Shown piece by piece: positions 33,101 through 46,500 of a stretch of DNA of 64,000 bases. The stretch's first letter is position 1, and each line of letters begins with the position of its first letter. Source of the DNA: Anas platyrhynchos (Eukaryota; Chordata; Aves; Anseriformes; Anatidae); assembly GCF_047663525.1 (NCBI RefSeq), contig NC_092589.1, forward strand, positions 78,294,501 through 78,358,500. The letters run 5' to 3'. The position numbers and the translations under genes are program-made. The notes beneath the pieces are model-generated. The model was not told where the DNA came from. It saw only the letters and a list, made by a program, of their open reading frames with translations, and made no database searches.

Positions 33101-36100
33101 ATGTGCTGCCTCTGGAAATGTCCTGTGCAAGCATGTTCCAGGTGAATGTGTTTGTGTTAGCAAATAATATTGTATTTATTAAAACAAACCAGATGCAGCA
33201 TTTTGATGAAATTTAAAATCTAAGTGGGAGCCATATGGTCTATCCCAAAGCTTATTGATATCACTGGGAAGATTCAGCTAAGACTTTTTAAAAGGATAAA
33301 AAGAGATTCTGATTTGGATTTTGACCAAATGGTGTTGGAATTTTAATTCCTAAAAATACCTGGATAGTGTGAGAAATAGAATTGTAGAATACTTCAAGGA
33401 AACATTTAAGATTTTAATGTATTGGTAAAGCTATTTCACTCAATCAAGACTATTTAAAGTGATATAAACAATCACTGTTAATCTATAGTAATCATTACAT
33501 GACTCAATTAAGCATAACCTGGCAAAATATACACCACTTGGGGGACCCTGCTCTGCACCTTGATCCAGTGAGACTTTTTCATCACTTGTGCGATGCTAAG
33601 GCTTTGAAAACTTCACCAGTCTATAGCCTAATACGAATCAATATAACTAATAGTATTGGACTGATATTACAAACAAATCATTTTCTTACCAGAGCAGAAA
33701 AATCTTTCCATCAGATCATGAGAGGATATACTGAAGTGAAAAATGATTTTATATGAAGTTCTTTCAAATGGTTATCATCTGTGTATGTAGCTACTTTGGT
33801 TTTTCTGAGAGTAGTTTAAAATTCTTGTTATTGATTTGATGCGTTTTAATGTATTTTCATGACCTTTCAAAACACATTGTTAAAAATTTTATATTTACTT
33901 TTTTTGCTGTGTAAAGACATTGATATAATTAATATTTAACCTGTGTACCTTTTGTATGAATTCCCCCTTTGTCATCGACATCTTGTACCTGTAGCAGTAG
34001 GGAGCACTGTCCCCTTCCTTTCCTACTGGAGAGAAACACCATGATCAAAGAGCAATATAGTAAGGAAAGAAAGGGATGAGGGAGGTGGCAGGCACTAGTC
34101 ACCTTAGAGGAAAGTGCTTTTTTTGAGTTTCAGATATATCTTAGTTTCATGATTATTAGTTTAGTGGGAAAGTTGGGTTTGGAAGACAAGGAAAACATGT
34201 AGGCGTGGGTGTACAATAGGGGAGAAGAAAATGGGAAAGGTGACAGAATGGTAAGAAGCTTTCAGCCAGGATAATGAAAGATGTGAAATGGCTGAGGTGA
34301 GAGAATGACACCAGAAAAGCAAAACAAAACAAAGCAGGACCGGATCCAGAGCCCAGTGGGTGAACGATGGGGTTTTTCTGGGCCCGATTACTTGGCACCA
34401 AGAAGGGACCAGGAAAGGCTTCAGAGCAGTTGTGCCAGTGGGACCTGCTGGGACACTGAGGCTTATGTCTCCCTCTAGCACTTTCAGCTTTTAGTTCCCT
34501 CTGAAAAAAAATGATAAAGTACGCCAAAATATAAACAGAAGAAAATAGAGATCTTCAGGATGTCAGGTCTGTCAGGATAAAGCTGTTAATGGGCCTAGAA
34601 CTATGAAGAAAACTCAACTCTTTGGTTAATAATGGCTAATGATAATATTATTAATATGGACATTTCACACTTCATTTTTATTTCAGATTGTATTCTTAAA
34701 TATTTAAAATGGGCTTTAAAATATGGCTATTATTAGGGCTTATCAGATACTAAGTTAGATCACCAAGTTCTTTGGATACAGTACATACATATAAGAGCTG
34801 TGGCATACACTCCATCAAATTCCCTCGGTGGAATTCAGTATACAAATTACAGGATATTAAGATTTGAAGTAGGATGTTTGCAAAGTAGGGTAGGTAAAAA
34901 ATATTGTTTGGGAAGATATACAACTGTAATGAAAGAAGGAAGGTATTTGCTATTCTCATGTTAAGATTTTGCTGCATGGAAACTGGAGTGCTGGGGTGCC
35001 TCTGATTTCTAATGGGTCTTACTCCTCCTCCATGGACCAAGAGCCCTCCTACCTGACGTGCTACCTAGCAAAGTGTTTTGGTGTGGGATGAGTCCCACAA
35101 CCAAATTGCACAAGGACTTTGCCGAACTGAAGCTTTAGCCTTGCCAGAGGTGGCATACATTACGTAGGGGACTGATTCCCTCCCTTGTTGCAGTTGTATG
35201 AATGCATTTGTACCAAGAAGCCATAGGAAAGGACTGGGTGTGCAGCCCCAGCAGCTGTGCTGAGTCTGTGGGGCTGCAGGGGCTGCAGCACTGGGCTATG
35301 AAGCTATGGAAAGAAGTGCAAAGAGGCGGTGGTATTGATTGCCCAGGGGATCCCAGCTCATGCTTTCAGAAGTCATGGGATAATTTTGCATCACTTGTGT
35401 TTGTGGGCCTGGGGAGCTGTTTGAGTTTGTGGGAGGGGAAGGCCTGGCTACTGTGAGCTGGCTGCAATGGGGCTTTGCACAGCTTGTCGGCATCAAAGGG
35501 GTGACCAGCTGCTGTGGCTTTGACAAGCTAAACTCAAACTCAGCATCTCTGCAGTGGAGTCACTTTTGCTTGTCTCGCAGCCAGCCTGAGCAGGGCAGAT
35601 GGAGGGCACGTGTCTTGCTGGAGGTCAGACAGGAAGTCAATAGCTTCACCAAGCTGAGATACTGGGACCTTTTATTTTCTCAGAGCCATATGCTCCTCTC
35701 TTTTACATCTTCTTGGGGTGGCAGATGGGTAGAAGCCACATCCTTTCAGGGCAAAGGTGGCTGGCGACAGGGTAAATGCCTCTGCACCTTCCTGGAGGGT
35801 GCCGCAAATTGTCTGTGCCTCTTACACACTGAAGACAGGTCTGGGGAAGATGGGGGTCACTGGGAATATCCATTTAGCTCTGCTTCCATCCTTGCTTGCA
35901 CTGCTCAGCCTAACACATGGTGAGCTTTTTTTTTATATTTTTTTTTTTTGGGGAGGGGGGGTATAAGTCCACATATTAGTAGAACTAGTGGGTGCCAGCC
36001 ATGCTCCTGGAGACCCCGGAGGATGTGCAGATGGGTAACCAGAAGATTTTACACTGTCAGATCCACAAATCTACCAAATGTCTTGATGGACACAGTCTCT

Positions 36101-39100
36101 GCCCATCTTTTGCTGATGCTCAGTCCCATTGCTGCAGCCACGAGACAGGGCAGTGCTGAAGGTAGCTACGCGGAGGGGAGCCCTGCCTGACTGGGGACAG
36201 GGTTTTTCTATGTGAGCCAAAACTTGGCGCCTGGGTGGGCCCAGGAGACACCTGAGCTGGCTTAGAGAGGGGATGGGGGGATGCATATCCTCCCATGTGC
36301 CCCAGCTCAGGCTGCTGGTGCCAGTCACTGGCAGAGCACCAAGCGGGGTTTCATGTCAGGCACAACGGGGTGTCATACCTCTGAAGAAGCAGCAGCCCTC
36401 TCGCCTCCCGAACGCTAACAGAGACTTTCCCTGAGAGGGTAGTATTTCATAGGAGGCACGTCAAGTTGCTGTCCTGATTATACAGCTGCTAGCCTAGTTC
36501 TGGGAAACGAGCGCATGAAAATGAGTGCAGAAAATGAGCCTTCTAATAAGGCTCAAAGACTTTGAACTTCCCCTATTGTCACTGTAGGTCTTCCCCTACT
36601 TGCTTAGCAGAGGCAGAACTATTCAGCTACAATCAAATAATGCAAATGACCTGAAGAAAATTCATCCTAGAGACACTTGCTGGATACACTGCTAATATGG
36701 TTTCCTCTCTTTCACTATTCAACCAGAATCTAGGATGACCTTTCCAATGAAACATAAAACCTACAATGTGCACCCTTACTAATGTATTCTAATGCAATTA
36801 GTTCATACAAAAGGCTTGTTAAATTTGCAGTATCTGCTTTCACCTTTACAATAATTGCTAGTGATCCCAAACCATAAGTGTGTGTCATTCTGCAGGGCTC
36901 CTGAACTGTAAATAAAATGGAAAGTTTATTTGATATCTCTCCTGCCTGACTCCTTAACAGCATTGCTTTGCCTCACAGAGCTGTTTGCATGAAGCATACC
37001 AGAGGCTTAAATCTGGCTCAGGAGAGAGGGTTAAATGAAAAGATGTAAACTGCAGTGAAGTGTTACAGCAGGAGTGATACTGCCAGTCTGTATCCTTGTG
37101 CTTTTAGGGGGGCAAGAGAGGAAATGCTAAGGTTATAGGCAGGTTTACAACATTGCCAAGAACTGTCTCTGTTTTTCTGAGGAAGTAAAGGAGCGCACTC
37201 CTTCCGTGTTTGGTTTTATTGTGCTGCAATTGCTTCTAAATAGTTTTGTCAGACAGAGAAACCAAAGGACATTTACCTCCTCCCATCCTGTGAACCTTGC
37301 AGGGAAGTTGCCATCCAAGTAAATGTTGCCATCCCAAATAAACCATTTAGCCACCTTGTGACTGAGCTCCAAGGGCTTCTGGAGGAGCATGGCACTTCAG
37401 TGGGTGGGATGGTGCTGTCAGCGAGTCTGCGCTGCCTGTTAACCAAAGTTAGCTGTCAGCTTGCCGGTACCATGCCAGTGCTACTTGCCGAGATGGGTTC
37501 TTCATGGTGGCAGAGAAACCACCTGGCATGGGGACACAGCACTGCAAAGTAGCCTGAGCATCTGGGTCATGAGCATCGTGTTGGTGATTCCAGTCCACAA
37601 TTTCCTTTGTTGGTGATGGTCCCCAAAGTGCCAGAGAGAGAAACACGTATGATCCTGCACTCCTGCTCTGAATTGGTACTATTACATAAATTGCTGCCAT
37701 CATTTTAGTAAATCATACTTACCCTGAAGACTTTTTTCTCCTCAAAATATTTTTGCTACAGGCAGGGTCACTGAATGCATGATGTACTGAAAACATGCTG
37801 TATTTCCATCCCCCCCCCCGTGAAGTCACAGGAAAGAGCTTTCCCAAGAGCCTAAGATGAGATCAGGGAGGAATCATTCTTCTTTCAGTCTAGTAGCTTT
37901 GTGTGCTCTTGGAGCCAGAGTGTCCCAACCATCTCCCGTGAGGCTGAACAAGAGCATCTGCAGACCTGGCTGGGAAGTTCTTTGGTCCCTTTTGGAGCTG
38001 GGAGAAATGAGAGCAGGCACCCAGCTGGAGGAGAGTGCTCTCACAAAGGATTCAGGGCCACTTAGAAAGATGGTTATCCTATGGTTGGTTCCCTTTTCAT
38101 ACCTAGAAACTAGAAAAGTTGAGGAATTGGGAGGTTTTCTACATTTGCCAGCCACCTGACAGCCATACCAAGCCACTGCTAGGGCTGCAAGCAGGCTGTG
38201 GGCACACCTGTGTGGGTAAATGTCCGCTGAGGGACAGGCTTGGCAACTCCAACACCAGACTGAGTTATGGCCCTGCAGAGTCTGAGTCCTGCCACTTACA
38301 CTGGAGACTGACTTGGGGGCTCCCTGCTCAGCTGCTTTTGGGGATTTCTTCTACAGATACATAAACTAACTCAGGAGGGTGGCAGGCATGCTCTGCAGTC
38401 AAGAAACCACCCTGCATGCAGCAGGATGCTCAGGAGATGCAGTGCGTGGTATCTCACAGGTGTAGCTGTAAAAGGATACACTGAAGATCTCAAGGGAAGT
38501 CTAGGGCTGAGCAAGGAATGAGCTGAGATAGTGTTAGACCCTGGCAAGTGGTTTTGTTAGTGCAAGACTTGTCCTGCTGCAGCTGTAGGAGCTGAGAAGC
38601 AATTCTGCTGAGAGCACAGCTGGCTCAGTGTGCCCCTTGTGCAAGTCTTGCTCCTTTCCTTTGCGTTCCGGTAGGTTTGGTTTAAGAACGGCAGATGACA
38701 GCTGATATCAGCGTATATGTGGGCTTTTTATCCCATTTATTTGTATAGGTTCTCAGTTACAGAGAAATAAATGAATCCAGTAAGCACACAAAGAAGAGTT
38801 TATCCTTCTTTGTTATGAGCTTTTTGCTATTCACATTCTCATGTGTCCTGTGTTTTTTGATGCACAGCCTTCTCCTTACTGTCTAAACAGGGAAGTGCCA
38901 GTACTTATTTATTTTTTAACAACAGTATTTAATTGTAGGCAGTTCCTAATTATCTACTGCTAATTTAAAATGGGAAAATGAAGTCCTTGCTTTGACAAAC
39001 TGCCGGCTGAAGCCAAAGGGAAATGCTGTTGTGCAAGAACTGTGACCTGCTGATGATAAGAGGTTTGCTTTTTTGCTTTTTTTTTTTTTTCCCTTTGCAT

Positions 39101-40100
39101 TTTCCTTAAGTGTAGTATCTTCAGTGGCTGCCTTTAAGATCCCACCTCAAATATATCATCAAGCAGCAATAAAACCAAAATATTTGGCTTAGCTTGCTTT
39201 TGGTTGATCCTATAAAAAGAGAGGGAGGATCAGGTTTTTGGCAGGTATAAATGGGGGAAATCATCAATGCTGCAACACAGCTGGGGATCTGGTCCTCTGG
39301 TGTGTCATGAGGAAGAAATTAACTCTTTACTTCTTATCCCCTGAGGCAGGTCAAGCACTGGCTGTCACTATGTTGCTCTGTGAGCTTCAGGCTTTACTTT
39401 CCCAAATTGTGTGCGCCTGAACTGCCGGTGGGAACTGCGTGCATGCCGTGCTCATCCCACTGCCTGAGTTTCCCTGCTTGGCCCTTTGATCCGCTCATCC
39501 AAATCCAGAGCTGAAGTGTTAGCCAAAATGCAAGCAAGCTGGGAATTTGAGCTCGGATACAAGTCAGAGCTCGCAGGACTGTGTCGGTCGCGAAAGCATC
39601 TTTCTTCTTGATCTGCAGGAGTGCTTTTCTCACACTGTTCCTTGTGCAGCACCGAAAGATTCGGGATGGCTGTCTATCAGGTGACAAGGGATTTGGTGAG
39701 CTGGCAGAAGATATGTGATTAGAGAGGACCCTAGGGTAAGGCAATTCCCACAGGGGCTTATAAGGGAGCGCGTCCTGCTGAAGCAGCACACGTTACTGGC
39801 TTCCAGTGTCGGGAAGCCTGGGCTGGCATCACCGCAGACGCTCCCCACCAGTGGATGTTGCTGCAGGCACATCAGAATTTCTTAATGTAGTGAAGAAGAA
39901 AGGGGGAAGAGGACAGCAGGGAAGAGAAATCAGGGGAAAAAAATGTATAAAAAATTCACTACATAAATTAGCTGCGCTTCTTGCAGCAAAACTAACAGTT
40001 TCTTTTGAATGCGAATTCTGTTGCTTCTCTTAACTAAATGCCTAAAGGAATTGTATCACATAATATACAAGGGTAATTATTAAAAATGCATAAATAGTCT
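30120..40100. other. Gene desert
   Basis: No gene is seen. The block contains poly-T at 31,253-31,276, an octamer at 36,640-36,647, and a possible palindromic-element scrap at 30,610-30,695 (GGGCCAGAAC ... CTGGGACCAG). It also has conserved-looking sequence at about 32,440-32,660. Several frames of 60-165 codons occur, but their translations show no domain or family resemblance I recognise. Confidence 0.5.
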
Positions 40101-40109
40101 TGTAGGTAC

Positions 40110-40500
40110 AAAAAGTTGCAACTTGTCTCCAGCAAAACATTAAAAGGTTTGCATATGTCAATGAATTACAGGCTGTTTGCTTTTAATCGCTGCTATTTTG
40201 GGAGTTCCTGTAAGGATGTTTTTAGAAGAAACACATTTGGTAATTGGAGGAGGCCGCCCCATTGTAATGGGCAGTTTGAAGCCCAAAGGAGGCCCAGCAA
40301 GGATTATTCAGGGTGTCTAACGGTTTTGGCTCTGGCTTTGGGTGTTAAGTATCGGCTAACATGTTTATGCCTGGCCTTCAGATGTCCAAACACAAAGGCT
40401 CTTTTCTTCTGCGGCTGGCAAGAATCCAGGCCAATCTTAGAATATTTGCCCATCCTCCTCTGCTGTATCCGACCCATCATTGAGGACAGTGTTTCTCTTG
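40110..40500. promoter_or_regulatory. Candidate conserved non-coding element
   Basis: This long, complex, repeat-free block has GGTAATTGGAGG (homeodomain), CCCATTGTAATGG (SOX) and TTTTAATCGC words. An open frame of 147 codons on plus shows no known domain. I read the block as regulatory rather than coding. Confidence 0.35.
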
Positions 40501-40509
40501 GAGTTTCAT

Positions 40510-43500
40510 CTGAAAAACACTACAGCAGAGGAATGCTCACTGACCCAGAAGCCCAGTGACAAGAAGAGGGAATTATATGTGTATGAATGTCTGCCTTTGG
40601 GAAAAAAAGTGCACAGAAAGAGAACTACAACAAATCCAAAGTTTCTTTCCAAATTGAAACACCTGGATTTTTTTTATTTTTTTTTTAAAGGGTCAGAAGG
40701 GATAGGGCTTGCCTATATAAATATATATTTAAAGATGAAATACTGTATTATATTGTATTAATGCAGCCTGCTTGCTAGTACAGCTCTGAGATTCAAGAAA
40801 TATAACATGTGCATTCGTGTTCAAGAGTGCAGGCATCAGTTCAGACTGATGCTTGGAGATTATCCTGAGCTAGAATAATGTATTTATGACTAGGGTCAAA
40901 GGGATTACCCACATGAATAAGACCTAGCAGGATCAGGCTCCACTCTTACAGATGGGGATGAATAACGTGATGTGAAAACAGACTCTTTTGGATTGTTTTC
41001 TTCAAGCTTATGTAATTAATTTCTGTTTCTGTTTTAAAATATATTAAAAGCACTTGATGCAGTCTTTAATATTGGTCAATATTTTCCTTTTAATTCTATA
41101 TTTTTGACAACAATCCTATAGTTCCAGCTGATGGAAAAATAGTTGACTGTTTCTTGCAACCAGCTGGAGGCTAGTCCATGATTCTAAGGCCTTGCATTAC
41201 CTGTAAAAGAAAGAACAAACAGTATGAACATTGCAGGATCAGTCCCAGGGTTTTGTGGTCTGAATGCTCCAATGTGTATGTTAGAAAAGATTAGACAGGG
41301 AAAACATGCATTCATGTAAATCCTCACATTTCTCATCTTCCATAGATATGCACGGTATCTGTACATATCTTCTCAGTTTAAAGTCTGATATGCTGCAATG
41401 AACGGTGATGATAGAATACAATAAATGCATTCTACTGGCAAAAAGATGGGAAAGAAAATGAAAGGTATTCCTAAGACTTATTCATTGGCTTTTGTACTCA
41501 TGCTTTGTTTCAAGTGCAATCCATCAACTGCTTACAAAAAGCATTTAGTTATTGAGAGTATTTGCATCCTGTCTCAATGTCCTTCTAGTCAATGCATTTG
41601 TTTTTATGACTTATAAAAGAAACCTCAAATGTTTTGATGTTCATACAACTCTGTTTCTCCTGAGTGAACCTCTTCTCTCAGTCCAGATCTCTGGCTAACA
41701 CATTTCCACCTCCAGACCTTTGGCAAGGAAGAACAACAGGAGCAATGTTAGCCTGCAAAGCTGAGCTGGAAGACAGGTTGCTCTGACTGTGCAGGTAGTG
41801 TTTCCAGCTCTGTTGTGCCTGTTTTCTCCCAAGAAAGAGTGATTTGTTAGGAAGACTGAATAGCCATCATGTAACACCCTTACACAACTTGTTCCCTCTC
41901 CCTCTGCTGCTGAAGCAAAGGCAAAAACTCCAACTGATTTCAAGAGGAGCAGGATTGGGCCCTTAGGCTGTACATAAGTGTCTGTGTTGGAAAAAAAAAA
42001 GTACGATGTTGGATGCTTCTTATAATATAAGATTAGATCAAATCCTTTCAGTGCCCTGAAGCTTTATACCTTAATGCTGGGCTACCTGTGGCAGATAGCA
42101 AGTGAATGCCTGTCAGCATAGATCATCCTCTCAGTGTTCACTAAAAATGTGCAATTCTCATTTTGCAGCATTTGAGATCTTTTTAAAAATGGAGTCAAGT
42201 GGGAATAGAATGTAACATCAAGACAAGTAGCTTCAATTTTTACCTGATCATTGGCATATTCAAGGTATTTTGTATATAGTGATGCCTGACAAGCAGTCAA
42301 TGGACAGCCAGAAAATCAGTGAGTTGATAGTAGTCTTCTCATCAATGTGAATGAAAAATGTATGTAGCTAGTCTGAGGGAACAGCTCACCAGGCAAACAA
42401 ACTGCTGTTTGCAACACAGGCAAAATATGCTGGTGATTATCGTGTGAAAGCAATACTTCCTGTCCTATCTGTAATGTGCCCATGAAGGAAACCTTCTGTC
42501 TGGAGCATGACCTTGTCCTGTGAGTGCTCAGTGCCACAGCAGCACCAAGGCCCATAGCATGTCCCCTTGCTGCTGGTCTTCAGGCTGGGTGACCAGCTCT
42601 GGGTCTCCTGGGCTCCTGGGCAGTGGGGACAGGATAGTGAGCACCCGTGGCCTGTCCCAACCCCACCGCTGTGCTGGGCAACTGGGAAATATGGTGATTA
42701 GACTTGACCACAAAAGACAGCATGGCAAAATAGTTTCACATTAGGGTGTGTTGTAAGAAGCCTCTCTGGAGAGTGTGCATGTCTAAATCTTTCTGGCTTT
42801 GGGTGGTTCACTGGAGCTTCTCCTGGTGCAACCTCTGCTTGAGATCAGAGCTTTGCCTTTGTGTTTCACACAGTCCTGCCTCACCAGTACTTCTATTTTC
42901 AACAGAGGACAAATCTCCTAGACCTTGGGCTACAGAGGTGAAATTTGGAGACCTCTGGCTCTTTCTATGACCTGCATTTTATGTAGGAGTTGGACAAAGA
43001 TGAAATGGGACAAAGCATTTCTACCCCACACTTTCATGACTGGAATTTTGAGCCATTCATTTTTTTTTGGAATTAAAGGCTGCTTTTTGCATAAGTAATA
43101 TACAATAACTCGGTGAATACCAATTAAAAGCATATTTCACAAAATTAGGCTTTCAGTTGCCTGTTCCGTTGAATATCAGTTGGTAATAAGCTTTCCTCAT
43201 TTCCCTGAGCATGTAATTTTTCCCTTGAATTCTTGAGTCACTGCTTTGATCACTTCTTGATTGCTTAAAGGCTGTGAGTCAGTAATATTTCCCAGTTTCA
43301 TTGTCACATCAAAGATCTTTGAGGGGCTTTCTCCAACAGAAGGCAGCCAAGGTTCCTCGTTGACATAGTTCATCACCATGCTGAAGCTATGCTGCACAAA
43401 TGAAAATAAGGAATAATGCATCACCTTTAGCCATTCGTGTAATCATTTGAATAATATGTATCACCTTCTTAAATGGGCCAGCTGCTACACAGCACTTTTT

Positions 43501-46500
43501 TTTTTTTTGCTTGAATTTTTACACTTGAAAATATGGAGGGCAAACATTAAACAGGAAAGGTGATTTTCATCCAGACATGCTGATGAATGGAAGCAAAGGC
43601 AGTTGCTTTGCTCTATTTGCAGATTTCTGCAGTTCCTTTATTCAGGTATTATGACATGAACAATTCTGTTGCTCAAAAGCCTCACATTTTTACAGAAGCA
43701 TCATTTAATGTGATAATATGCAAAGTATAACAAAAGCCCCAAACAATATAAATAATTTGTACAGGATTCAGACTTCCAGTTAGGTACAGGAGTGCTCTCT
43801 TGAAATGAGCAATTCACATCACATAGAGGCAGTTTGTATCACTTGAAATTGCTGATGTGCCTCAACATGGTAAGGCAGATCCTGATGCTCTGCCCTCGCT
43901 TGGTTTTGGTTCAGGGTCCTTTGTGGAAAAAAGGCAGATTTTCAAAGAAGCTTTGGATTTCCAAAGATCTCCAAGAATAACTTGAGGGCAAGATCATGAT
44001 CTTCACCTGCAAATCCAGCGCAACCTCTGCCATCCCTTGTGGATTAACTCATGTGCTGGAGGAAAAAAGCCCTGTGGAGACGGACCAAAAGCTAGACATG
44101 GCTTTCTTTGGCTTGTGGGAAGAAGGAAAACCTGTAATTTTCAATGCTGGTGGCTCCTGTGGGGCTGCCACTGGTGTCTCCAGGCTTACAGTTTTGGACA
44201 CCAAACCCTGTTGTGCTGAAAGAAGGACATTACGCCCAATCCCATCTGCACCATCTTCACCTTTCCCCCTTGGTCAGAGGGTCTGGGTGTGCACAAATAC
44301 CCCTTCGGGATACTTGGCCAGTCCTGCCTTCTACAGAGGGAGAAATGGCTAGGAAAGAGCCTGTCCGGACATTGCTTTTGGGGAAGGGGCTTGCATAGGT
44401 GTTACCTGGAAGCAAAAGTTCTGTCTGAGTGTGGAAATTAAATTTTAGCTCTGAACAAGTGGCAAATTTAACTTCTTCAGGAGCTGCAATTATTCCCACT
44501 GTTAACTTCGTTGCCATCATACCTAGAGCAAATAAATTACAAGGGGAAGGGATTTAAAGGGACACTGTCGCCTTATAGATCCTATGCTGCAAACAAACAA
44601 ATGCCTTTACCTGTGTTACAAATCCCACCTTAATGTTATTAAAAGTGAAAGAATTTTTAAAAATCCAATTTACTTGTCACTCTTTCTGCTTTGTTTACTG
44701 GTTGTGTTTTCTCACCATGGACAATAGAAATCAATGAAGTCAGATTTGCCTGTGTTTGAGTCACTTCCACTTTTAGGTTTTCAGGTTTAGGGCGGAAAGT
44801 TCAGGGGAATGGTTATTTCATCAAATGCAATTGTTTTCACTTGCAATTAAAAAAAATCAATGGCACCGTTTCTATTCGGGCATATGTTTTGTAAAAGTCT
44901 GCTTCTGTGAAATTTAAACTTTGGACCAACCTTGGCAGTGTCCTTTGAAAGATGTAGCTAAGTAAAACCTGGTGCTAATAAAAATAATGCTTTTCATTAC
45001 CATGGTAGATGGGAGACCAGTTATGCAGCAGGACTCCATCTTAATAGATGTTGCATAAATAAGGGATAAAATACAGCCAGAGCCTCTGAAACAAGGCGTA
45101 GATCCATCTCTAACAAGAACAAGGATAATGAGACACTGATATTCAGCACTATGAGCCATGATTTCAGCAGCCCAAGAAACCCGTTCTTGTAGGTAAGATG
45201 GCAAAGGCTGTTCTACAGAGGAATATGAAAGCAGATAAAGCAGTAACTTTGCAGATATTTACATGAGATTCTCATAAGCACAAGGGGCAGCTTTTGATCA
45301 AAGGATATAAATCTGGGTGAATCTAAATTTTTTTTAATTTTTTTTTTCTCCTATGCTGGAGTTTCCTATTCTGTGCTACCGCAGGAGGGCTCAATTTACG
45401 TCCTCATAATGGTATGCAAGACTTGCAAAATGTATCCCAGATGGGGCATGCTCTCTAGATAAGGCTTTCTTCTTGTTCCACCAGGACTGAAATTTGGGGA
45501 GTTGCTGAAAGAGTGAATCGCATTTGGCCTCAAGTCTCCATTTAGCCTTATTAAAGGGTCTCCATTTGTTACAGACTAGTGTGTACTAATGAGATACTGT
45601 CAACAAAATCTAAATTTTAGTAAAAATACAGCATTTTAATAACTAAGAAATGTATTTGTTTAAAAGCATACAGTCAGCTAGAAGAATTTGCAATCTAAAT
45701 TAGGTTTTTATTCATAACAATTCAGTGGAAACTTCATCGATTCTAAGAAATGAACCTTGTGGTTTGCTAATACCTGAGAAGACTAACCAGAGTGCCCTTG
45801 TGCACCCAAAGACCCCCACTTCTTTCCTGCTGAACTGAGAGAAATGGTTGCACACAGCAATCTCTACTCTGCATGACTGGGCACCACTAATAGGCTGGCT
45901 AGTGTTTCATGGATATGGACTACTCATGTACAGTGTGTCTGGAGTGTCACCTGCTGAAGGCAAAACCACAGAAATAGGCTATCAGGGACAGAGCACTTCA
46001 TTTTCATCTTAGAGAGGTGATGAAAATACCAAATCAAGGCTCAAAAGAATGGAAAATGTCAGTTCCAGATTTTCCATATCGACCATTGGGAGATGTCTGG
46101 ATCCGAGTACTGTATCTTGGGCTCCTTCAGGACAGAATTCTCATCTGAAAGGAGCTGTGTTCTTTTGTTGTTTTGTTTTTGTTATATTTTGTTAGTTTAA
46201 AAATACTGAGAGTACAGGACACTGCTTCCTCGTGATGCTGCCTGCATGCCTGATGGTCACTGCTCCTCCTGAGGAGCTCAGGTTCTCACAGGCAGCATCT
46301 AATTACTACAAATACCTGCAATGTTTCGTTCCTTTCTCCTCCTTAACATAAAACTTTAGCTTTGGAGGAAAGTGGAATCTGCTTCCCTGACATTTCTAAA
46401 TCCCCTGCTGCCGCCTGACGACACCCGGCAGGGTGGCAGACCCTTGACCGAGATCAGGTTGCCTCCAGGTGAGCTGGCAAATTGCTCCGAGGCCCAGAGG

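Noticed and set aside
32976..33167. Plus-strand 63-codon frame rich in Cys and Val near its end
   Set aside because: Short, no family match and no supporting splice or promoter signals.
43197..43424. Minus-strand 75-codon frame with balanced composition
   Set aside because: It looked protein-like, but I recognise no family, it has no splice context, and its length is within chance expectation.
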